Assembly (NCBI GenBank): GCA_964545855.1
Contig: CAZJHD010000020.1
Span: forward strand, 1-64,000
Direction of reading: 5' to 3'
Source: CAZJHD01 sp964545855
GTDB taxonomy: Bacteria; Planctomycetota; UBA1135; JACQFD01
DNA: 64,000 bases
Shown in pieces: positions 1-9,265 of this stretch. Position numbers and translations under genes: made by a program. Position 1 is the first letter of the stretch. Every line of letters begins with the position of its first letter. The notes beneath the pieces were generated by a model. The model ran no database searches. It saw only the letters and a list, made by a program, of their open reading frames with translations, and was not told the origin of the DNA.

Positions 1-118
1 TCATGGAGAGTTGCGGAGGAGGAGCAACGAAGCCGCAGCCGCTCGCAGCCGGCCGTCGCCCGGCGCCGATTCTTTCACGACCTCGTAGACGGTCTCCGGC
101 GCGGAGGAGCCGTGAGGG
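1..118. other. Left-edge stretch without a supported gene
   Basis: No gene can be supported here. On the minus strand an ATGA sits at positions 4-1, which is the usual form of an overlapping start in this window. It could be the start codon of a next minus-strand gene lying outside the window, but nothing of that gene can be read. The minus-strand frame ending in the TGA at 3-1 is too short and too alanine/leucine-rich to call. Confidence 0.3.
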
Positions 119-2359
119 TCAGCGCGGCGCCGAGCCGCCATTCATCGCGAGCGTCTCGTCGATGAGCCTCTGTGCCGCGGGCTCCGACGGATCGAGCTCA
201 CGCGCCCGCCGGAAGGCCGCCAGCGCTTCCTCGGGCTGCCCGGCGTGGCGCAGCACGATTCCGAGATTGAGGAAGCTCACGGCGCGCCCGTCGTCGAGCG
301 CGACGGCGCGCCGGAGCGTCGCGATCGCGGCCGCGTCGTCGAAGGACTCGAGCTGGGCCTGGGCCAGGTTGCTGAGGGCCCGAATGCTCGACGGCTCGAT
401 CTCGAGGGAGCGTTCGAAGGCCGCCACGCGAGACGCCACGTCGTCGCGCGGCGTCGAGTAGCCGATCCAGATCCAAGCGCGGGAGGAACGCGGCCACAGG
501 GCGCGGAGCGCCTCTCCGACGCGCGCGCCGGCGGCGGCGTCGCCGGCGTGACCGGCGGCATGGGCGAGCTGGAAGTGGAAGACGGCGCGTGCATGGGGCG
601 AGACGCGGATCGCCTTCTCGAGGAGCTGCACGGCGCGCGGGAACGCGGACGCGTCCCCGTCCTCGCCGCGCCGGATCTGCAGCATGGCCGCGACGAACAG
701 ATCCGTCGCCTCCACGGGCTCGGCCACGTTGGGCCACGCCGACTCGGGGCGGCCCTCGAGTTCGAGGGCGGCGCGACGCACGCGCTGGAGCGGGAGCGCG
801 CTCTCGAGCGCCGTCCCCACGCGATCCAGCTCGCGGAGCGCGGTCTCCGGATCGCCGCGCCAGAGATGGGTCATCGCGCGGCCCGCGAGAGCCTCGGGGA
901 TCCCCGGGCGGATGCGGAGCGCCTCCTCGAAGGCGGCGAGGGCTTCCGACGGAGAGCCCTCCCCGAGCTCGTCGAATCCGTGCTCGAGCGCGTTCTCGAT
1001 CCTCTCGGCGTCCTCCCGGCCGCGGGCGCGAACCACGAAGCCACCGTCCTCCAGCACGTAGCCGCCGAGCCACATGGCCGTCGGAACGCCGAGGGCGACC
1101 ACGACCGTCACGAGGAGCGCGAGCTGCAGGGGCTCCCGCCGCATCCAGTGGAGGATCCGCTGCGCCGCCGACGCGCGCCGCGCGGCGATCGGCCGGTACC
1201 CGAGGAACGCGCGCAGGTCGCTCGCGAAGTCCGCCGCCGTCGCGTAGCGGCGCGCGGGGTCCTTCTCGATCGCCTTCAGCACGATCGTCACGAGGTCGGG
1301 CGCGAGGCGCGGATTCAGATCCGCCGGATCCCGCGGCGACTTCGATGCGATCTTCCGCAGGAGCTCGGGCACGCTCTTCCCCTCGAAGGGCCGCTCCAGC
1401 GTGAGGAGCTCGTAGAGGGTCGCGCCGAGGGAGTAGACGTCGGCGCGGTGGTCCGTGTCCGCGTCGCGCCCCTCGGCGAGCTCCGGGGAGAGATAGGGGA
1501 GCGTCCCCACCAGCATTCCCGGCTGCGTGAGCGATCCGAGCCCCACCTCGCGCGCGAGACCGAAGTCGGTGAGGACCACGGAGCCGTCGCGACGCAGGAG
1601 CACGTTCGGCGGCTTCACGTCGCGATGCACCACTCCTTCTCGGTGCGCGTGGTCGAGCGCCTCCGCCACGTCCGCCACGATGCGGCAGATCGTCTCGATG
1701 GGCCCGCGCGCGATCCGGGCGGCGGCGGCGCCCCCGCCGCGGTCGACGCTGCCTCCCTCGAAGGACCGCGCCAGGGCTCGGCGGAATCCCTCCGGCTCGA
1801 AGGCCTCCGCGCGGTCCTCCCGCAGGCGCGTGAGGAGCGCCTCCAGGGAGGTTCCGTCGACGAGCTCCATCGAGAAGTACGAGACGCCGTCCGACTCCCC
1901 GACGGCGTGCACCTCGACGATGCCTCGGTGCCGAATGCGGGCCGCCGTCGCGGACTCGCGGCGGAAGCGCTCGACGATCTCCGGCTGGAGCGTGAGGGGC
2001 CGGGGAAGGACCTTCAGCGCGACGCGCCGCCGAAGGGCGATCTCCTCCGCCTCGTAGACGATCCCCATGCCGCCGCGTCCGATCTCGCGGACGATGCGGA
2101 AGCCCGCGAGCGTTCGTCCCGACGACAGACCGCTCTCCTCCTGGGCCCGAGCGCGGGGATCGGCTTCCTCCTCCTCCCCCGCCGCGACGAAGAGGAACTC
2201 GTCGATGCGCCTGCGGAGCGCCGCGCCTCCGCCGCGCTCCGCGCAGAAGCGATCGAGATCGGGCCGCTCCCCTCGGCTCCAGGCCGCGACGAAGGCGCGG
2301 AGCGCTTCCTCGCTCGCCTCCGCCTCGGATCGAGGCCGCGGATCCGGAGCATCGGTCAC
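119..2359 (-). CDS. Membrane Ser/Thr protein kinase with TPR sensor domain
   Basis: A 746-residue Hanks-type Ser/Thr kinase. The glycine loop GRGGMGIVYEA is at about residues 94-104, the VALK lysine at about 116, HRDVKP at about 245-250 and DFG at about 265-267, so it should be active. About 45 residues are inserted between the hinge and the catalytic loop (roughly 176-222). One transmembrane segment lies near 411-433. The rest, about 450-746, is a series of TPR-like repeats expected on the far side of the membrane. The GTG start overlaps the TGA of the upstream sigma factor gene (GTGA); the open frame runs further back, but that part lies inside the sigma gene. Kinases of this architecture next to ECF sigma factors are common in Planctomycetota. 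The kinase probably senses a signal through the TPRs and controls the sigma factor or a shared partner; that link is inferred. Confidence 0.93.
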   Translation of the reverse strand: MTDAPDPRPRSEAEASEEALRAFVAAWSRGERPDLDRFCAERGGGAALRRRIDEFLFVAAGEEEEADPRARAQEESGLSSGRTLAGFRIVREIGRGGMGIVYEAEEIALRRRVALKVLPRPLTLQPEIVERFRRESATAARIRHRGIVEVHAVGESDGVSYFSMELVDGTSLEALLTRLREDRAEAFEPEGFRRALARSFEGGSVDRGGGAAAARIARGPIETICRIVADVAEALDHAHREGVVHRDVKPPNVLLRRDGSVVLTDFGLAREVGLGSLTQPGMLVGTLPYLSPELAEGRDADTDHRADVYSLGATLYELLTLERPFEGKSVPELLRKIASKSPRDPADLNPRLAPDLVTIVLKAIEKDPARRYATAADFASDLRAFLGYRPIAARRASAAQRILHWMRREPLQLALLVTVVVALGVPTAMWLGGYVLEDGGFVVRARGREDAERIENALEHGFDELGEGSPSEALAAFEEALRIRPGIPEALAGRAMTHLWRGDPETALRELDRVGTALESALPLQRVRRAALELEGRPESAWPNVAEPVEATDLFVAAMLQIRRGEDGDASAFPRAVQLLEKAIRVSPHARAVFHFQLAHAAGHAGDAAAGARVGEALRALWPRSSRAWIWIGYSTPRDDVASRVAAFERSLEIEPSSIRALSNLAQAQLESFDDAAAIATLRRAVALDDGRAVSFLNLGIVLRHAGQPEEALAAFRRARELDPSEPAAQRLIDETLAMNGGSAPR

Positions 2360-3033
2360 GGATTGCCCAGCCCCGCGGGAGGATCTTCCGGAAGCCGCTG
2401 GAGCTCGCCGCGGCGGAGCTGCGCGACCAGATCTCCCAGCCGGATCATCGCGCGCTCGAAGCGCATGCGCGCCGAGTCCGGAGAGATGCGGAGCCGGGCG
2501 CCGATCTCGACGAAGGAGAGGTGCATCCTCGACCGAAGGATCACCGCCTCGCGGTCCATCGGCGAGAGGAGCTCCGTGCCGAAGCGGATCCAGGCCTTCC
2601 GCTCGTTCGTGTCGACGATCTGGCTCGGCGTCGTCGGCGAGCTCGTCGGAGGATCCCGCAGGAGTTGGCTGTCGCTCGGGAGCCCGCGCTCCCTCGAGAG
2701 GCTCCGCCGCTGCGCCGTGTAGCGCTCGTGCTGATCGCGGAGCGTGTTCTCGACGACGCGCGCGACGAGACCGCGGAAGAGCGCCTCGCTCTGGACGTGG
2801 AAGCGCGGCGCGTAGGTCAGGATCTCGAGCACGGCGTCGTTGACGAAATCCTCCGGATCTCCCCGCCGCCGCAGCAGCGGACCGAGGCGCCGGTTCACGT
2901 GCTGCTGGATCCACGGGAGGTGGATCTCGAGGAGCGCATTGAGCGCCATCCGATCCCCGAGCTGCCACCGGACGAGGAGGTCCTCCGGCTCACCGTCGGC
3001 CGGCTCCGCGCGTCGTTCACCCTGTTCCGTCAT
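2356..3033 (-). CDS. ECF-type RNA polymerase sigma factor
   Basis: A 225-residue sigma-70 family protein with region 2 at about residues 20-95 (DPEDFVNDAVLEI resembles the region 2 core helix) and region 4 at about 150-205, where SFVEIGARLRISPDSARM is the helix-turn-helix. There is no region 1 or 3, so it is ECF-like. It is followed with a 4-bp overlap by the TPR kinase, so both should be made from one mRNA. No anti-sigma factor is visible, which fits the ECF groups thought to be controlled by a kinase. ATG 3033 was chosen; a TTG at 3114 would add 27 low-complexity residues and has no support. No clear promoter was found in the 99 bp upstream. Confidence 0.88.
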   Translation of the reverse strand: MTEQGERRAEPADGEPEDLLVRWQLGDRMALNALLEIHLPWIQQHVNRRLGPLLRRRGDPEDFVNDAVLEILTYAPRFHVQSEALFRGLVARVVENTLRDQHERYTAQRRSLSRERGLPSDSQLLRDPPTSSPTTPSQIVDTNERKAWIRFGTELLSPMDREAVILRSRMHLSFVEIGARLRISPDSARMRFERAMIRLGDLVAQLRRGELQRLPEDPPAGLGNP

Positions 3034-3132
3034 GCAGTGGCTCGTTCGAGGACCGCGTCCGCGGGGCGCGATCGCCGAAGCTCCATCGTCGAAGGAGCGC
3101 CGCCGAGTGCGCAAGACGGTTTCCGGCGGACG

Positions 3133-3822
3133 TCAATCGGCAACGGAGAACCGGACGATCGCCCAGAGCGCCGAGAAGCCGTCCTTCCAGGTGATCTTCT
3201 TCCCCTCGTGGTAGTCGCGGCCGGCATAGGAGATGGGCACCTCGTACACGCGGCAGTGCTGCTTCGCGACCTTCGCCGTGAGCTCCGGCTCCACGGCGAA
3301 GCGGCGGCTGCGGATCACGATCTTCTCCGCGATGGACCGGCGGAAGACCTTGTAGCAGGTCTCCATGTCCGTGAGGTTCAGGTTCGTGAAGACGTTGGAG
3401 AGGAACGTCAGGAAACGGTTCGCGAGGTAGTGCCGGAAGAGGTGCACGCGGGCGTACTCGCCCACGAGGAAACGCGACCCGAAGACCACGTCGGCCTTTC
3501 CCTCGAGGATCGGGCGGAGGAGCTTCCCGTACTCGCCCGGGTCGTACTCCAGGTCGGCGTCCTGGATCAGGAAGACGTCCCCCGTCGCGTTCTTCCACGC
3601 CGTCGCGAGCGCGGCGCCCTTGCCCTGGTTCACCTCGTGGTGGAAGACCCGGAGCTCCGGGTACCGCGCCTTCAGCTCCTCGAGCCGCTCGCGCGTGCCG
3701 TCCCGGGAGCAGTCGTTGACCGCAAGGATCTCCTTCTCGAAGGGCGTCTCGTGGATCCGGCGGACGATCTCGTCGATGGTCGCGCGCTCGTTGAAGACGG
3801 GAACGAGGATGGAGAGCTTCAC
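3133..3822 (-). CDS. GT2 family glycosyltransferase, dolichol-phosphate mannosyltransferase-like
   Basis: A 229-residue GT-A fold enzyme. LSILVPVFNERATIDEIV at the N-terminus is the nucleotide-sugar binding strand, QDADLEYDP carries the metal-binding DxD, and GSRF and ETCYKVF are further DPM1/ArnC-type motifs. There is no transmembrane extension, so it is the short soluble form. By family it moves a sugar from a nucleotide donor onto a polyprenyl phosphate carrier at the cytoplasmic membrane. It is the last of three glycosyltransferase genes on this strand, 134 bp after the previous one. The start is GTG 3822 without a good Shine-Dalgarno sequence, but the N-terminal strand begins directly there. 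The acceptor is unknown. Confidence 0.9.
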   Translation of the reverse strand: MKLSILVPVFNERATIDEIVRRIHETPFEKEILAVNDCSRDGTRERLEELKARYPELRVFHHEVNQGKGAALATAWKNATGDVFLIQDADLEYDPGEYGKLLRPILEGKADVVFGSRFLVGEYARVHLFRHYLANRFLTFLSNVFTNLNLTDMETCYKVFRRSIAEKIVIRSRRFAVEPELTAKVAKQHCRVYEVPISYAGRDYHEGKKITWKDGFSALWAIVRFSVAD

Positions 3823-3956
3823 GCGGAGGAGCGCCGGGGGCGGGCGGCTCGTGGTGTGTCGGGGGCGGCGCGGCCCGTTCCGGGACGCACACAGGCGGGA
3901 GCCTACCAACGGAGCGTTCGAGCCGTCCGCGCGAGACCGGCCCGTGCCACAGGCTG

Positions 3957-5138
3957 CTAGGGCCGTCGCTGGGCCGAGGCGTTCGCCGGGAGACCGAAGA
4001 CCTCCCGGATCCCGAAGAAATCCACCGCCGTCGACTGCAGGAGCTGGTAGCTCTGCCGCGGCTCGACGCACCAGAGCGGGTCCTCGAAGAGCGGGAGGAT
4101 CTCCGCGTCGGGCCGGCGGCGGCGCTCCTGGATGGAGCGACGTCTCTCCACGAGACGCGGCAGCATCTCCCCCACGTCGGCGAGGGCCACCAGATCCGCG
4201 AGGGCGAGCTTGGGGACCGAGAGCTTCCGCGAGATGCGTCTCTTCGCGCGCACCAGCACCTCGCGCATGCCTCCGATGGGACGCGACCGGCTCCGCTCGA
4301 TGCGGAAGGCATCGGGGTCGATCCCTCCGATCACGAGGGCGCGGCGCGCCGCCAGCAGCAGCGTCGGCGCGAGCACGCGCTGCAGCGCCTCGTCGCCGAA
4401 GTTCTTGAAGATCGTCAGGATCGGATTGCGAACCTGCAGCAGCCGGATCCTCTCCGCGGGGAACGACCGGGACGTCACCGAGTGATGGTGGAAGCAGACG
4501 GCCTTCGGCGCGAAGAGCACGCGGTGGCCGAGCACCCAGAGCCGCCAGCCGAGATCGGCGTCCTCGTAGTACGCGAAGAAGTCCTCGTCGAACCCTCCGG
4601 ACGACTCGAAGACGGCCCGCGAGATCGCCATGGCGCCGCCGCAGGCGAACAGCGTCGGCGCCTCGACGTCGTGCTCGGCGCGCGGCTCCTCCATGAACCC
4701 CTTCTGGTAGCCGATCCCGTGGAAGTTCATCCCACCGCCCGCGAAGTTCAGGCGGTTGCCGTCCCAGGAGAGGATCTTCGCGGAGGTGGCATCGGCCCGG
4801 TTCTCGACGATCGGCCGCACGATCTCCCGCAGGAAGCCGGGAGCCACGCGCATGTCGTTGTTCAGGAAGACGACGACGTCCACGTCGCCCGCGAGACGCG
4901 CACCGAGGTTGCACGCGGCGGAGAAGCCGAGGTTCTTCCCGTTCTCGTGGATCCGCACCGTCGGGTGATGGCGCCGGAGGTGGTCCGTCGAGCCGTCCAC
5001 GGAGCCGTTGTCGACGATCAGGATCTCGAGGCGGTCCTTCGGATACTGCAGCTCCCCCAGGGACACGAGGCACGGATCGAGGTGTCGTCGCCCGTTGTGG
5101 TTCGGCAGGACGATCGCCGCGCGCGGAGTGTCGTTCAT
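3957..5138 (-). CDS. GT2 family glycosyltransferase, rhamnosyltransferase-like
   Basis: A 393-residue GT2 enzyme. IVLPNHNGRRHLDPCL starts the nucleotide-binding domain, VDNGSVDGST follows at about residue 45, FLNNDMRVAPGF carries the acidic metal site, and GGFDEDFFAYYEDADLGWR is the acceptor-side signature of WbbL-type polymer-building transferases. A roughly 130-residue C-terminal helical tail of unknown role follows. The ATG overlaps the stop of the upstream GT fusion gene (ATGA) and has a strong GGGAGG Shine-Dalgarno sequence about 6 nt before it, one of the few clear ones in this window. It probably adds one sugar during exopolysaccharide or O-antigen-like chain assembly; donor and acceptor cannot be deduced. 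Confidence 0.9.
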   Translation of the reverse strand: MNDTPRAAIVLPNHNGRRHLDPCLVSLGELQYPKDRLEILIVDNGSVDGSTDHLRRHHPTVRIHENGKNLGFSAACNLGARLAGDVDVVVFLNNDMRVAPGFLREIVRPIVENRADATSAKILSWDGNRLNFAGGGMNFHGIGYQKGFMEEPRAEHDVEAPTLFACGGAMAISRAVFESSGGFDEDFFAYYEDADLGWRLWVLGHRVLFAPKAVCFHHHSVTSRSFPAERIRLLQVRNPILTIFKNFGDEALQRVLAPTLLLAARRALVIGGIDPDAFRIERSRSRPIGGMREVLVRAKRRISRKLSVPKLALADLVALADVGEMLPRLVERRRSIQERRRRPDAEILPLFEDPLWCVEPRQSYQLLQSTAVDFFGIREVFGLPANASAQRRP

Positions 5139-7861
5139 CCCCCGCCTCCCGAGGCATCGTTCTCCTTCCGGACGACGACGCGCCGGATGCGCACGAAGAC
5201 TTCTCGTCCGTCCGGCAGCTGGTTCGTGATCCGCACCGCGTTGCGGCCGCTGCGCAGCCGCACTTGGCCCGTCCACTCGCTCACGGTGTCGCGGGCGTCG
5301 ACGGCGACGGCGACGGGGAGCGACCCGACGACCTCGCCGTTCACCTCGACGGTGCCGCCGACGGGCACGTCGGACTCCCCACCGAGCACGAGAACCTCGA
5401 CCCGCAGCAGAGCGTCGCAGGCCGCTCCGTGCCGGAATCGGAATTCGGCGGAGGAGCCTCCCGCTCCGGGACGCAGCAGGGCGATGCCGGAGCCTTGCTC
5501 CTCGACGATCCCCTGGCTCGTCGCGAACTGCGCACCGCGCATCTCCGCGACGATCTCCACGGGCGTGGCGAGCCGGCGGGCCACGAGCCCGCGGTAGCGG
5601 AACTCGAGCTCTCCTCCGTTCTCACGGATCGTCTTGCGCTCCAGGAAGTCGGAGGAGATGCGCTGGCGCAGCTCCGGCTCCGTCACGAGCCGCAGCATCA
5701 CCGCCGCGAGGTCTCGCGCGTCGCCGGCGCGGAACACGAGGCCGTCGCGCTCCGGGCGCACGGACTCGGCCATCCCGCCGAGATCGGAGACGAGCGTCGG
5801 CGTGCCCGTCAGGTGCGCCTCCCGGATGGTGAGCGGCGCGTTCTCGTACCAGGTCGACGGCACGACGAGGACGTCGATCTCCGCCAGGATCCGGGAGAGC
5901 GTGCGGTGGTCGAAGGGGCCCAGGAACTCGACGTTCCCGCGCCGCGCGAGGGCCTGGAGCCGGCCATGGTGGGCGTTGCCGGAGGGGTCGAAGTGCCCGT
6001 GCACCCGGAGGACCGCCCTCGGGTCCTCCAGCAGGTTCATGGCCTCGATCGCCACCTCGGCGCCCTTGTAGGGAACGAGCGATCCGACGAACCCGAAGCG
6101 CAGCCTCCCGAGAGGGTCGGGGCGCTTCGTCTCCGCGTGCAGACCGTCCGTGCGCATGCCGTTGTCGCTGAACACGAGACGGTGCGGGTCGAACTCGGGG
6201 ACGCGCTCCAGCACGAGATCCCGGAGGAAGCGGCTCGGCGCGATGAGCAGGTCGGCGGCGCGGTAGGCGTCGACGACGGTGCGGTCCCGGCGGTAGATCG
6301 CCACGACGTCCCGCTTGCGCCGCGACAGGTCGACGCCCGCGCGGAGGCGCGCCTCGTAGCGCCGCACCATCCATTCGACGATCGGCCGCATGCCTCGCGT
6401 CGCGGCCGCGGCGAAGTCGATCGTGCGGAGGTGGCGCTCCTTGAGGCAGAGGAGGCAGCCCAGCTCGCGCCGTCCGGAGCAGTTCGTGCCGTCCGGTCGC
6501 TGGCACTGCACGCGCGGGCAGATCGCCCAGTAGTCGTGGAGCGTCGCCACCGTCGCCGCGCCTCGCTCGCGCGCGATCGGCAGCAGCCGGGCCGAGAGGT
6601 GGATCAGATGCTGGAAATGCACCACGTCGGGGCGGAACCGATCGCAGACCTCGCGGAAGCGCGCTTCGATCGCCGTGTGCGCGTAGCTCTCGCCCGCGTG
6701 CCGGAAGCCGAGCTCGTGACCGACGCGGTACACCTGGAGACCCTCCACGGTCGACTCCTCGAGCGCGAGGTCCGCCAGGTCGGGACGCACGGATCGGTGG
6801 AAGACCCCGACGGCGTGCCCGCGGCGCGCCATCTCGAGAGCGATCTCCCGCGTGTAGACCTCGGTGCCCGCGAACGACTCCGGGGGGAATCCGTGGGCCA
6901 CGTAGAGGATCCGGAGCTTGGGACGGTCGAGGACCACCTGGTGCCCCGCTCGGGAGCGAGTGCGGCCGCCGCGCCAGAGGCCGACGGTCTCCGAGAGACG
7001 CAGCCGCGGAGCGCGGAGCCGCTCCCTCCACTTCCGGCCTCGGCGTCCGGGCGCCGTCCGGAGCGCGCGCGCGTCCTGCCAGGCGAGGCGCAGCCCGAGG
7101 CGGACCGCGTCCGGCAGGGAGCGGATGCACTTGCGGTCCAGGTGCCTCGCGTTGAACGCGCCGTCGATCCGCGCGCGCTCCCCGGCCACGGCCGGCGGGT
7201 CGTCGTGCCCGTGGAGGACGCGGGATCGCGGTGTGTAGACGATGCGCCAGCCCCCTTCGATCACGCCCTGCGCCCAGAGCACATCCTCGCCGAAGCTCGC
7301 GCGCGGGAAGGGGAAGCGATCCCAGACCGAGCGGCGCAGACACGACGAGACGTTGTTGAAGTCGAAGAGGAGCCGGCGCCGCGTCGGATCGAGGGCCGAG
7401 AGCTCGCCGTTGCGCAGATGCTGCTCCCGGCGCTCGGGGGAGCCGCTCGGGTTGCGCGCGAGGGAGACGGACACGAGCGGCGAGACGCCCTCGGGCGGGA
7501 GGTTGCGGCTGTAGGCTCCGGCGACGCGCCCGTCCTCCAGCTCCTCGAGGAGCGCCGCGAGCCAGCGCGCGTCCGCCGGGACGGCGTCCTGCGTGAGGAA
7601 CACGATGGCATCGCCATCGGTGAGGGAGGCGGCGAGGTTGCGCGTGTCGCCGTGGTCGAACTCGTCGGCGTGGATCGTCCGCAGCCGCACGGGGAACGTC
7701 TCGACGATGTCGCGGGTCCCGTCGGTGCTCTCCGTGTCGACGACGAGGACGTCGTAGGCCACCGACACGTCCTGCGAGAGCACCGCGCGCAGGCAACGGC
7801 CGATCGTCGCGCTGCCGTTGCGCGTGGGGATGCAGATCGACGCTTTGCGAATCGTGGCCAC
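5135..7861 (-). CDS. Bifunctional GT2-GT4 glycosyltransferase with C-terminal beta domain
   Basis: A 908-residue fusion. Residues 1 to about 240 are a GT2 domain (ICIPTRNGSATI, VVDTESTDGTR, FGEDVLW). A basic linker leads to a GT4 (GT-B) domain from about 315 to 760, with LYVAHGFPPESFAGTEVY at its start, a cysteine-rich loop (CPRVQCQRP, CLLCLK) near 440-470, and the donor-site region FGFVGSLVPYKG and PSTWYENAPLTIREA. The last 140 residues look like a beta-sandwich similar to ABC-transporter Wzt or carbohydrate-binding modules. Two transferase sites in one chain suggest two successive sugar additions. The start is GTG 7861; no Shine-Dalgarno sequence is visible, but the GT2 core begins at once. 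It is the first gene of the three-GT cluster. Confidence 0.9.
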   Translation of the reverse strand: MATIRKASICIPTRNGSATIGRCLRAVLSQDVSVAYDVLVVDTESTDGTRDIVETFPVRLRTIHADEFDHGDTRNLAASLTDGDAIVFLTQDAVPADARWLAALLEELEDGRVAGAYSRNLPPEGVSPLVSVSLARNPSGSPERREQHLRNGELSALDPTRRRLLFDFNNVSSCLRRSVWDRFPFPRASFGEDVLWAQGVIEGGWRIVYTPRSRVLHGHDDPPAVAGERARIDGAFNARHLDRKCIRSLPDAVRLGLRLAWQDARALRTAPGRRGRKWRERLRAPRLRLSETVGLWRGGRTRSRAGHQVVLDRPKLRILYVAHGFPPESFAGTEVYTREIALEMARRGHAVGVFHRSVRPDLADLALEESTVEGLQVYRVGHELGFRHAGESYAHTAIEARFREVCDRFRPDVVHFQHLIHLSARLLPIARERGAATVATLHDYWAICPRVQCQRPDGTNCSGRRELGCLLCLKERHLRTIDFAAAATRGMRPIVEWMVRRYEARLRAGVDLSRRKRDVVAIYRRDRTVVDAYRAADLLIAPSRFLRDLVLERVPEFDPHRLVFSDNGMRTDGLHAETKRPDPLGRLRFGFVGSLVPYKGAEVAIEAMNLLEDPRAVLRVHGHFDPSGNAHHGRLQALARRGNVEFLGPFDHRTLSRILAEIDVLVVPSTWYENAPLTIREAHLTGTPTLVSDLGGMAESVRPERDGLVFRAGDARDLAAVMLRLVTEPELRQRISSDFLERKTIRENGGELEFRYRGLVARRLATPVEIVAEMRGAQFATSQGIVEEQGSGIALLRPGAGGSSAEFRFRHGAACDALLRVEVLVLGGESDVPVGGTVEVNGEVVGSLPVAVAVDARDTVSEWTGQVRLRSGRNAVRITNQLPDGREVFVRIRRVVVRKENDASGGGG

Positions 7862-7908
7862 GGGAGGGAGGAATCGACCGTTCGGCCGGGGGAACCGAAC
7901 TGCGTCCG

Positions 7909-7931
7909 GGGCGCCCTCTCGACGGGCGCCC
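7909..7931 (-). terminator. GC hairpin downstream of NHL-repeat gene
   Basis: An 8-bp perfect stem (gggcgccc on both arms, 7909-7916 and 7924-7931) with a 7-nt loop lies 24 nt after the stop of the NHL-repeat gene and before the GTG of the glycosyltransferase fusion gene. There is no U-tract, so this is a terminator only by position and strength. Confidence 0.5.
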
Positions 7932-7954
7932 GGGGATTCATCGGCAGGAGGTGT

Positions 7955-9127
7955 TCAGGGCAGCCGGAGGATGCGTGCGTTCGCCGGGTCCGCGAGGAGC
8001 GCGGCGCCGTCGAACGTTCCACAGAGTCCGAAGGAGGATCCCGGGGCGACGCTCGCCCCTGCGTAGGGCGAGACGATGACGCCGGAGCCGGGCTCCGCGA
8101 GCCGCAGGACTCCGCTCGCCCGATCGAGCCAGAAGAGGGTGCCCTCCGTGCCGGCGTTGCGGCCCACGCCTGGAAGGCCCGGCGCGTCGACCATGGCCGA
8201 CCCGCCGGGGCCGAGGCTGCCGTCGATCGACACGCCGGCGCCGCTGCCGGCGATGCTCGACACCAGCACCGTGATGCCCGAGGAGCCGAAGATCGGGTTC
8301 GACGCCGACGCCTGGAAACGGAGCCGCCGCACACGGTGGCTCGCTTCCGTCACGACGAGCGTCCCCTCGCACTCGATCGCGATCCCGTCGGGCCTCTCGA
8401 AACGCGCCGTCGGTCCCGGACCGTCGAAGAAGCCCGGAGCACCGGAGCCCGCGATCGTCGACACGACACCGCCGCGGATCTGGCGGACGCGATGGTTCCC
8501 GGGATCGGGCACGTACACGGTGCCGTCGCCTCCCACGGCGGGCTGCGACGGCGAGTCGAAGCGAAAGAGCGCGAGGTTCGAAGCGCCCTCGGCGAAACCG
8601 CCGGTCGCGGTCGCGGCGCCCGCGAAGGCCGCGATCACCGTGCTCGACACCGCGAGGATGCGGTGCGTCGAGGAGTCGACCACGAGCAGCGTGTCGGGAT
8701 CGGTCGCGACGTTGGCGTTCAGCAGCGCGATCCCCGAGAGCGCCGACACGGCGGGATCGAAGGCCGCGAAGGCCCCGGCGTCGGCCACGACCGACATCGT
8801 GCCGGCCATCAGATCGAGGCGCAGCACCGCGGGCCCCGGCGCCGGGCCCGGGATGGCGAGGTAGGCGACGGGGAGCGCCGCCTTCGCGCAGAGGCCGCTC
8901 CCGGCGCCGGGGACGAAGGGCGCGAGGTCGGCCGCATCGAACGCGACGGTCGCGGCGCCGAAGGCGGGCGTGAGCGTGCTGCACCCCGAGGTGCCGTTCA
9001 GGTTGGGGAGCGCCTTGGGGGCTGCGACCGCCCCCGAGCCCGTCACGCCCCCGCGGCAGGCGCCAGGCCCCAGCAGGAGCGGGAGCACGAGCAGGAGCGC
9101 GTTGCGGAGCGTGGTGGCAGCTGGCAT
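7955..9127 (-). CDS. Exported NHL-repeat beta-propeller protein
   Basis: A 390-residue protein with an N-terminal signal segment (LRNALLLVLPLLLGPGAC) and a possible but non-canonical lipobox at PGAC. The mature part has repeats of the NHL type such as VPDPGNHRVRQI followed by VVSTIAGSGAPGF, and PDGIAIECEGTLVVTEASHR. A six-bladed propeller is the likely fold. The role is unknown; such proteins bind ligands or have lyase or scaffold functions outside the cytoplasm. ATG 9127 gives the cleaner signal peptide; a GTG 15 nt upstream in frame is an alternative. A minus-strand TAGCCT box at 9189-9184 may be a -10 element. Confidence 0.75.
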   Translation of the reverse strand: MPAATTLRNALLLVLPLLLGPGACRGGVTGSGAVAAPKALPNLNGTSGCSTLTPAFGAATVAFDAADLAPFVPGAGSGLCAKAALPVAYLAIPGPAPGPAVLRLDLMAGTMSVVADAGAFAAFDPAVSALSGIALLNANVATDPDTLLVVDSSTHRILAVSSTVIAAFAGAATATGGFAEGASNLALFRFDSPSQPAVGGDGTVYVPDPGNHRVRQIRGGVVSTIAGSGAPGFFDGPGPTARFERPDGIAIECEGTLVVTEASHRVRRLRFQASASNPIFGSSGITVLVSSIAGSGAGVSIDGSLGPGGSAMVDAPGLPGVGRNAGTEGTLFWLDRASGVLRLAEPGSGVIVSPYAGASVAPGSSFGLCGTFDGAALLADPANARILRLP

Positions 9128-9265
9128 GCGAGGGTGAGCCACGGACGCGCATCGCCGCGTCGGCGGTCGTCGTGACGCGGGACAGGCTAATCGAAACGGC
9201 GCGCCGTCGAGCCCGCGCCCGTCCGAAAGCCCCTCAGCGGTCGAGGAGGAATCGGCGCCGGGCTC

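Noticed and set aside
2360..2968. Longer start for the Ser/Thr kinase
   Set aside because: The upstream frame lies wholly within the sigma factor gene; the GTGA overlap and the start of the conserved region support the shorter protein.
5264..9175. Plus-strand open frame of over 1300 codons opposite the glycosyltransferase and NHL genes
   Set aside because: It is the shadow of minus-strand genes in GC-rich DNA. The translation is Arg/Glu/Gly/Ala-rich with no domain, while the minus strand encodes clear glycosyltransferase motifs.
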